Shown one piece after another: positions 57,965 to 64,000 of a stretch of 64,000 nucleotides of DNA; position 1 is the stretch's first letter, and the number at the start of each line of letters is the position of its first letter. Source of the DNA: Uranotaenia lowii (taxonomy: Eukaryota; Arthropoda; Insecta; Diptera; Culicidae). The position numbers were made by a program, and so were the translations under genes. The stretch covers positions 64,610,839 through 64,674,838 of the forward strand of contig NC_073691.1 in the NCBI RefSeq assembly GCF_029784155.1. The letters are read 5' to 3'. The notes below the pieces were generated by a model. The model made no database searches. It was not told where the DNA came from and worked only from the letters and a program-made list of their open reading frames with translations.

Positions 57965-59092
57965 CTGTTCGGCTGTTTTTGCTTTCGTTACGCGCCCGGA
58001 ACGTGGTGGATGCGTCATTGGAGTCCAGTTCCAACTTTTCACGGTATTTTTCGGAAAACTTCTCTCCTTCCATCTTAGGTTAGCCAGAGTGATGTAAAAC
58101 TTCTTCTTGATGTGATTATGTTCTGAATCCAGATGGTTTGAGTTCAGGTAAGGTTTTGCTTCACCGCAAACATCTTCCACAAACTGGACATAGATTTCTT
58201 CAGCAGCCGCCACTGCCGTGAGATTATTTGCTTTAGCCGTTGCAACGAGCATACTTTGGGTTCGGGCAGATCGTTTCCCTTGTAAATGGATGTATGATTT
58301 GAAATATTGAACTAAATCTCAAGTTCTGACCATTGATATCTTTGACAATGAGGTTCTGTGGGACTAACAACATGGGAACCAGCTCCTTGAGATTTTTTCA
58401 ACTCTGGGGTAATGTCAGCCAACGAATGTTTGATTCGTAGCCACGGTTAAGCCGGGGTGTGGCATGAGAAAGCATACAATTTCCGTGAAATTCTCCTAAT
58501 GCACCAGCTTCGTACCAGTCTTCGGCTAGAAACTGAAGTCTCTGGAACAATTTTTGCCATTGTTTTCGCCTTTGTAAACGCTAGACGTCCATTTTCAGGG
58601 ATAGCTGTAATAGAAGAGAGTTTAGCGTATCTACAATTCTAATTATTTAGTCAGAAGATCTCTATGGACAGTACTCTACGCAAAAACTGAAGCACAATCC
58701 CGTGATGTGCTTGGGCTTTCGAAGGCACCCCGTGGCTCCATGAGCAGAATTGCCAACTTTCCTCCTTTCGGCATGTCGTGCAGAAAAATATCCGACCACA
58801 TAAGTATACCGGTTGTGTCCCGTTCACTTCTACCGCGCCACAAAAATCGGGTTAGCGGCTTGTTTCCGTCATCCAATCAGGCTGAGGCAACCTAATGACA
58901 TCCGTACTTTGAGTACATTAGCGCAGCCACAAATTCAGAAAACTTTCGCCCTTTCGAAGATCACCGGCTACCGATACAACACAGTTCGGTCCGGAACCTA
59001 TTCCTAAACAATATTTCGTTCAGTGCATTTTCGTTTAACACAAACGTGTGGTCGTCTCCGGTTTCCAGCACTTGAACCGGTTTTCCTTCCAT
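57965..59092 (-). pseudogene. Atlastin pseudogene
   Basis: Minus strand from an ATG at 59092. Recognisable pieces in the correct order are: VQVLETGDDHTFVLNENAL; a damaged P-loop near 58985 (GDLRKGES, where the family has GKS); TRFLWRGRSERDTTGILMWS and DIFLHDMPKGGKLAIL at 58860-58750; LFQRLQFLAEDW-like and MPHPGL pieces at 58590-58440; LVATAKANNLTAVAAAEEIY at 58250; and GEKFSEKYREKLELDSND at 58070. Atlastin is an ER GTPase of about 540 residues that fuses tubules. Here several stops and frameshifts are present, and the C-terminal membrane hairpin is missing. Right after FRARNESKN the same open frame runs into THOC2 sequence. An intron-like boundary (TCTATTACAG) is kept near 58604. Confidence 0.85.
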
Positions 59093-59204
59093 GGTTTCCG
59101 AATTACGGAGATTTTGTTCCTGTTTGAGCACTGTAACAGATCCACTCCGTTCTACTACCGGAGTAATTTTCTGTTCCAAAACTGCTCTTCGACTGCCCTC
59201 CAGA

Positions 59205-59720
59205 ATCGAAAATATACACCGGTTTTTCAGTGCAGGATGCAGGTATGGGAATCCCGTTCGCTGCGATCTCGTTTGCTCTGCAAGGCTCGCGACTCGCGCT
59301 CCGTGACAGCCTGCAGCTCGTATTCGTCGGCCGCTGCTGCAGTTAGAGCAGCTGAAATATAAAAAAAAAACAAGTTATCGAACAGCTCTTATTCGGACAA
59401 AAATAAAATAACACCTCTGATCGATTTTTCTCGCCGTTTCTCGGCTTCTTTCTCGAGCTTCTGTTCGGCGGCTGCTTCTTCCCGTTCCCGTTTTCCACGT
59501 TTGATTTCCTTCGTCGCGGTACCGCTACTGCTTACGGCGGAAGTCTCCCGAGTGGACGATTCCGGTGTTTCTTTCTTGATCCATCACCTTCGATTCTTAT
59601 CGAGCGAAGCATTTCGATAAGATGTACCAAACCTTCCGGGGCCCTCGGGTGGACGGCCAGACGCGCAAACAAATCGATTGTGTTGAGAAGATTGTTTTCC
59701 GTAATCACCGAATTACACAC
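59205..59720 (-). pseudogene. Unrecognised gene fragment with charged coiled coil
   Basis: The minus-strand frame from 59720 reads NNLLNTIDLFARLAVHPRAP...LVHLIEMLRSIR; after a frame change it becomes a Lys/Glu/Arg-rich helix (REREEAAAEQKLEKEAEKRR). An intron-like gap follows (GTGTTATT ... TTATATTTCAG), then AADEYELQAVTERESRALQS and a stop. Composition and splice sites suggest a real gene origin. I could not identify it with confidence. It lies upstream of, and in the same orientation as, the atlastin fragment. Confidence 0.45.
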
Positions 59721-59759
59721 TCGTACACGTACACGTACACGCTCCTTTTTTTAAACTCA

Positions 59760-61129
59760 AAATTAAGTAGTTTTGGTTCAAAACAGCACTTCAGTGGCAG
59801 CCCTCAACTTTGAGTTTGACTGGGCAATCGCCAAACTAAGTTCTGAGAGGCATACTCAATACTAAGTTCGGCAGCCGTACTCAAATTTATCCTTTTTATT
59901 CGAGGGTTGTTTATTTTCACATCTTCAACTGAATGTATTGCTTCAACTGAATGTATTGCTTAGCACGAATTAAACTGCTAATGCTACGATGACTAAATGA
60001 CAATTAAAAAAAAAAGTTTTTTTTACGAATTGAAGTGAAAAGGAATTTAAGTATTTTGTAAACCTTAGTTGAAATGTCGAAATGTGAGTAATTCAAAACC
60101 TTAATTATGTGAAAGAAAATCGAACCATAATTACGTATTTTAGGCTCTAGTGAAGGTACTTTGTCGATGAAATCCTCAAACAGGTATCCTTTAATCGAAA
60201 AACTAAAATTGAAATGTTAGAAAAAGCCTTACTAAAAGCATATAAAAAGCAACAAAATGTGTTCTTGCTAGCGACAAAAACAATTTTGTTTCGATAGAAA
60301 GATTTGGAATCGCAACAAATTATTTTTATCTAGTAGCAAAATTATAACTGGGAGCTGAAAGAAATCTAAAATCTCTATCTGAGCACCGAATCTATATAAA
60401 GATACGGGTCTGAACCTCAAACCATTTCGTTAAAACGAAATATCTCAACATAAAATCATAATCATTTAGAATTAAAATAAGCAGCTGCCATTCAAGTAGG
60501 ATTGCATAGAATGTCAGTTAACACAAACGATGCCTACTTTATGCTACTTTATGCTGTAATGTGGAACACTGTGATGTGGAAACCCTTAAATCGTTAAAGC
60601 AGTTAATCGCTTTCAACCAAGAGCTAGTATTCTAGCGATAGAATATTTTAAAACTTTACAGATGTCGATGATAATTTTTTTTAATGCATTTTCAAATCAA
60701 GTTTAATGTCAAATGACCAAAAGCTTCGTTCAACCGTTGGTAAAAATCGGTTTCAACTGGTATCGGTCAAGTGATAGATGTTCAACGAGCCAATGTTTTG
60801 GTCGAAACAAGTTGGGTCGTTGTTCAATGGAGCAAGTGGAAACTAGTCGAAACCAATCCAGCTCGGCAGCAGGATTCGTTTCGACCTGGTACAAATCGGT
60901 CGAAGTCAATCGGAAAGAGACAGATGATCAACTGTCAATCCATTTCTACTTGTTTCGACCCGTTTCAACCAAAGTCCATTAAACAGACTAAAAATTAACA
61001 TAGAAAATTTTAAAATATACGAAATTGAAAATAGTGGATTAAAACATACGATTAGATTATCTGATGTTTCAATTTTACTTTCCATGAAAATCCAGCTTTT
61101 TGAAAAACAAAATTGTTGTTGTAATTTTG
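59760..61129. other. Intergenic, nothing assigned
   Basis: AT-rich. A GC-richer stretch at 60710-60985 contains several GTTTCAAC/GTTTCGACC motifs and two overlapping open frames without recognisable features; it may be a decayed foldback element. Confidence 0.4.
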
Positions 61130-63470
61130 CCTCCGTTAGGAGTTGTTAGCAAGCCACAACAACACAGTCAGACACACCTGTTCTAACTGCGCGGTCGTCG
61201 GCCGCACCAAAAATGAGCCTCAACTGTAACCACCATTGCCACTAGCCACCCGAAGCCTAGTAGTATTATCTAGGGAAAGGAGTAGCAGTGGCAATTTACG
61301 GCCATACAGCGGACCAGGGGCAAACGAGCATCATTCACCCCGACGAGACTGAAGATTTACAGATGTACAGACTATATGACAACATGTTGCATAAGTGATC
61401 GCTGTACAGTTTCAGTTTACTGCCCGCAACATTGCCGACATACGCGAGCATGTGATATCTGTCCGAAACATTATAAATCCGGACTGCAAAGCTTGATTGA
61501 GACTTGCGAGACGTACAAAGTAGCCTCTCTATCCCCGCGAGCTTAAAGCTCCGTTCATCAAAACCCGTTATAGGTTGGGCAACTGATATTGACACAAAAT
61601 TAGAATAAGTAATCTATTGAAATTGTCAACGGATTCGATTAGATTACACTATTTAAAAATCATTTGAATCTGATTCTGCAGCTACAACTAGAAAAGATAG
61701 GAACCAAAAATATAATTCTAAAAAGAGAATCTGTAATTTAAAACCCGTTCATTTTAGTATAAAATCATAAAATCTCATGAATTAACCCCATGACATTATA
61801 ATATGTAGAGGTAAATTCTGAATTCAAATTGAAGCGCTTGGGATCAAAGGGGTACATGTGTCTAAATGATAGTTTCGAGAAAACGCGGTTCAAAGTTGGG
61901 AAGGTGCTCGAGTTCTCATATATTTTTCGAAACCGAGCAGTTTTAATTCAATCAAACAAGTGTTAATAAATTATAGAAAAAATCTGAGTTTTGCACCGTT
62001 ATGTATACTAAACTCAAAACTGATGATTTTGGCACTTGCACCCCTCTGATCCTGAGGGCCTCAATTATTCTATTTTTTATCAGAAATATATACATTTTGA
62101 ATCTTAAACCAGAATTTGAATTCACAACTGTGAATTACAATTCCAAAATCAGATTTGAATCTGATATTATTATTTTAATATCATTTCGAACTGAATGATG
62201 ATTTTTTAATTTGAACTGTGATTCTGAATTGTGAGTCTGCATTTAAATTTGAATTCTATTTAGATGCTGGTTTTTTGATCCAAATTATGAATTATTAAAT
62301 GTAAATTGAATTTGTATTCCGCGTATGGATTTGAATTCGTTTCATAATGTTAAGTTTAGCGAACAATTGGAGAAATCCAAATTCGAATGGTAATCGAATG
62401 TAATAGTATGAGTAATTAGAACTAAGATTAGTGTCATAACAATCAAAAAATTTTTTGAACAAATAAATTTTTCATGAACCATGAACCACTAATTCACTAG
62501 CAGGAGGTATGGCACTGCTTGAATGAGCGCGCAAACGGTTTGAGTAAAATCAGTCTGGATCGAAATATTTTGTACAAACCACCCTCTGTGGCATAGTGTA
62601 TGGTGCTGTTTGTACAATATTCAGGAAATTTACTCAGCCCCAGTAGGGGTGGCGGTGGTTTTTTGTTATTACTGTTATCGCCAGCCATCGTTTGTGTTCG
62701 CGCTAAATACGTTTGTATCGTGTGTGGGCGAGCATAGATCAAACAATCGTCTTGGAATCATCGAATTTGCACACGCCATTTGTGTTGTCTATGGCATGGT
62801 GTATGGTGCTGTTTGTACAAATTTCAGGTCATTTACTCAGCCCCAGACGGGGTGGAAAATGGTTTTTTTTGTTGCTGGTACTGTAATCGCCAGCAATCGC
62901 TTGTGTTCGCGCGAAATTTGGCGAGCATAGAATCAAACAATCGCCGTGGAATCATCGCATTTTATACAAATGTGATGTAGTCTTTTCCCCGTGCAGCGTT
63001 GTAGTTCCATATCGGGATAGTTGATTTTCACCACCCGTACGATTGTTATCTAGAAATAACCAAGCAAAAGCATTATTATTATTGACATTTCATAAATAAT
63101 TCAATCTTTTTTTGTTGCATTTAAACAGCTATGTATGTTTAGAAAGCCGAAAAGGATTTAAAGGAAAATTAGGCGATAGGTTAGGAGAATAAATATATCT
63201 TAAATTAGTTTTTGTTTGGCATATTATTTTCATCAGTTATCAAAGATTGGTTTTATTTACTTAAAACTAATGAATTTTAAATGCAATGTCATTATAAAAA
63301 CACAATTTGAATAAAGATTCGAATTTAGAACGTAAAAGTAAAAAAAAAATCAAGAATTAAATAAAATTTAATTTTAAGCTTATCATCATTTGAACACATC
63401 TACTTCAAAATAAGAAATTTGGATGGATGAGGTAACAAATTTAAAAGAAAGTTAAAAAAATTGCTCACCT
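61130..63470 (-). repeat. Duplicated block N, copy 2
   Basis: Collinear with 47613-49370, including the 86-codon frame (61595-61335) and the terminal donor (GGAG|GTGAGCAAT near 63467). It contains about 590 bp absent from copy 1 (roughly 62395-62985), inserted between GGAGAAATC and AGTCTTTTCCCCGTG. Confidence 0.75.
62598..62985. repeat. Two tandem ~195-bp repeats
   Basis: Two copies each begin GTGTATGGTGCTGTTTGTACA, share TTTACTCAGCCCCAG and ATCGCCAGC, and end near a GAATCATCG motif (62757 and 62950). They are diverged by substitutions and small indels. They lie in the extra segment of block N copy 2. Confidence 0.75.
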
Positions 63471-64000
63471 CCCTTTACCATTAACGCTTGCGACGTATCA
63501 TTCAGAACGCTTATGCAGCTTAAGCATAAAGTCGGCTGCCAAATCATGTTGCGTAGTTTAACTCTTGGGATATATCCAGAAAATTCATTCGATGCACTGC
63601 GGCCAATCTCACTACTCTGGCAGGTATGGAATCTTCGACTCGATGTTGAACTTATGGTTACTCAGAAACAGCTAGTCTCCTTTCTCCGGCAGATTAAAGG
63701 CGGTAGATAATTACATTTTTCCGACCGACATCTGGTGGTAAGTGAAGGTATCCGGCCTCTGAGAGCGTCTAAAAACAAATGGGTGTTCGCTCACCAACGC
63801 TTATGCATTCATCTGTAGCATCCTTTCGTCAATTTATGGAAAATAGGATATGTCTCAATCAATAGAATTAGTCATAAAATATATTAATAAAAAGATACCC
63901 ACCAATGAAAATGTGACCATCACAAAATGTCCTTGGGCTGATCAATACGCCTAGGAACATGCACATGCACCTTCGATGATTAATTTTGGCCTAGAAATGA
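63471..64000. other. Window end, possible exon upstream of the block N donor
   Basis: The sequence just beyond the donor (63471-63720) is more GC-rich and differs from the sequence beyond the same donor in copy 1 (49371-49460). A 65-codon plus-strand frame (63513-63710) is present but unrecognised. The rest shows nothing. Confidence 0.35.

Overview
This window is AT-rich, non-coding-dominated eukaryotic DNA, most likely from a mosquito or a close dipteran relative. The evidence is: DD37E Tc1/mariner elements (a lineage described from mosquitoes), a BEL/Pao LTR retrotransposon, several tRNA-derived SINEs, 58-59 nt GT-AG introns, and insect-like fragments of atlastin and THOC2. I see no bacterial-style operons, rRNA genes, CRISPR arrays or intact single-copy housekeeping genes. 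The species cannot be named from the sequence alone.

Region by region. 0.6-4.1 kb: a DD37E mariner split by a 2.6 kb Transib-like element whose ends resemble V(D)J recombination signals. 7.2-9.9 kb: SINE-like and palindromic sequence, then two arrays of a 12-bp satellite. 14.1-14.6 kb: a 7-mer array that changes into an 8-mer array. 15-25 kb: SINEs, a Tc1-like end, a 2.1 kb hAT-like element with a MITE nested in it, and a complete 1,301-bp DD37E mariner carrying three stop codons. 25.9-35.8 kb: a 9-bp satellite interrupted by a solo LTR and by a 7.7 kb BEL/Pao element. All three LTRs are identical, 507 bp each. The BEL leader carries four hairpin repeats, each containing a strong splice-donor motif. 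37.7-39.3 kb: another DD37E mariner, itself split by a 714-bp TIR element with an internal tRNA-like sequence.

40-63.5 kb is a mosaic of large duplicated blocks on the minus strand. Block 40.1-47.0 kb resembles 49.5-56.0 kb, and 47.6-49.4 kb resembles 61.1-63.5 kb. The blocks share conserved splice donors and acceptors, so they look like tandemly duplicated multi-exon transcription units, mostly with decayed or unproven coding capacity. One unit holds an intact, spliced, gag-only reading frame (41.7-43.1 kb, 446 codons) with two CCHC zinc knuckles and no pol or LTR nearby; it is a candidate domesticated gag gene. At 57-59.7 kb lie three adjacent minus-strand gene fragments: an unrecognised coiled-coil gene, an atlastin pseudogene, and a THOC2 pseudogene that retains an intron. 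The last two are fused head to tail.

Overall this looks like a repeat-rich chromosomal region shaped by nested transposition, satellite expansion, unequal exchange, local template switching and gene-fragment duplication. The only candidate functional protein gene is the spliced gag; the BEL element is the youngest mobile element.
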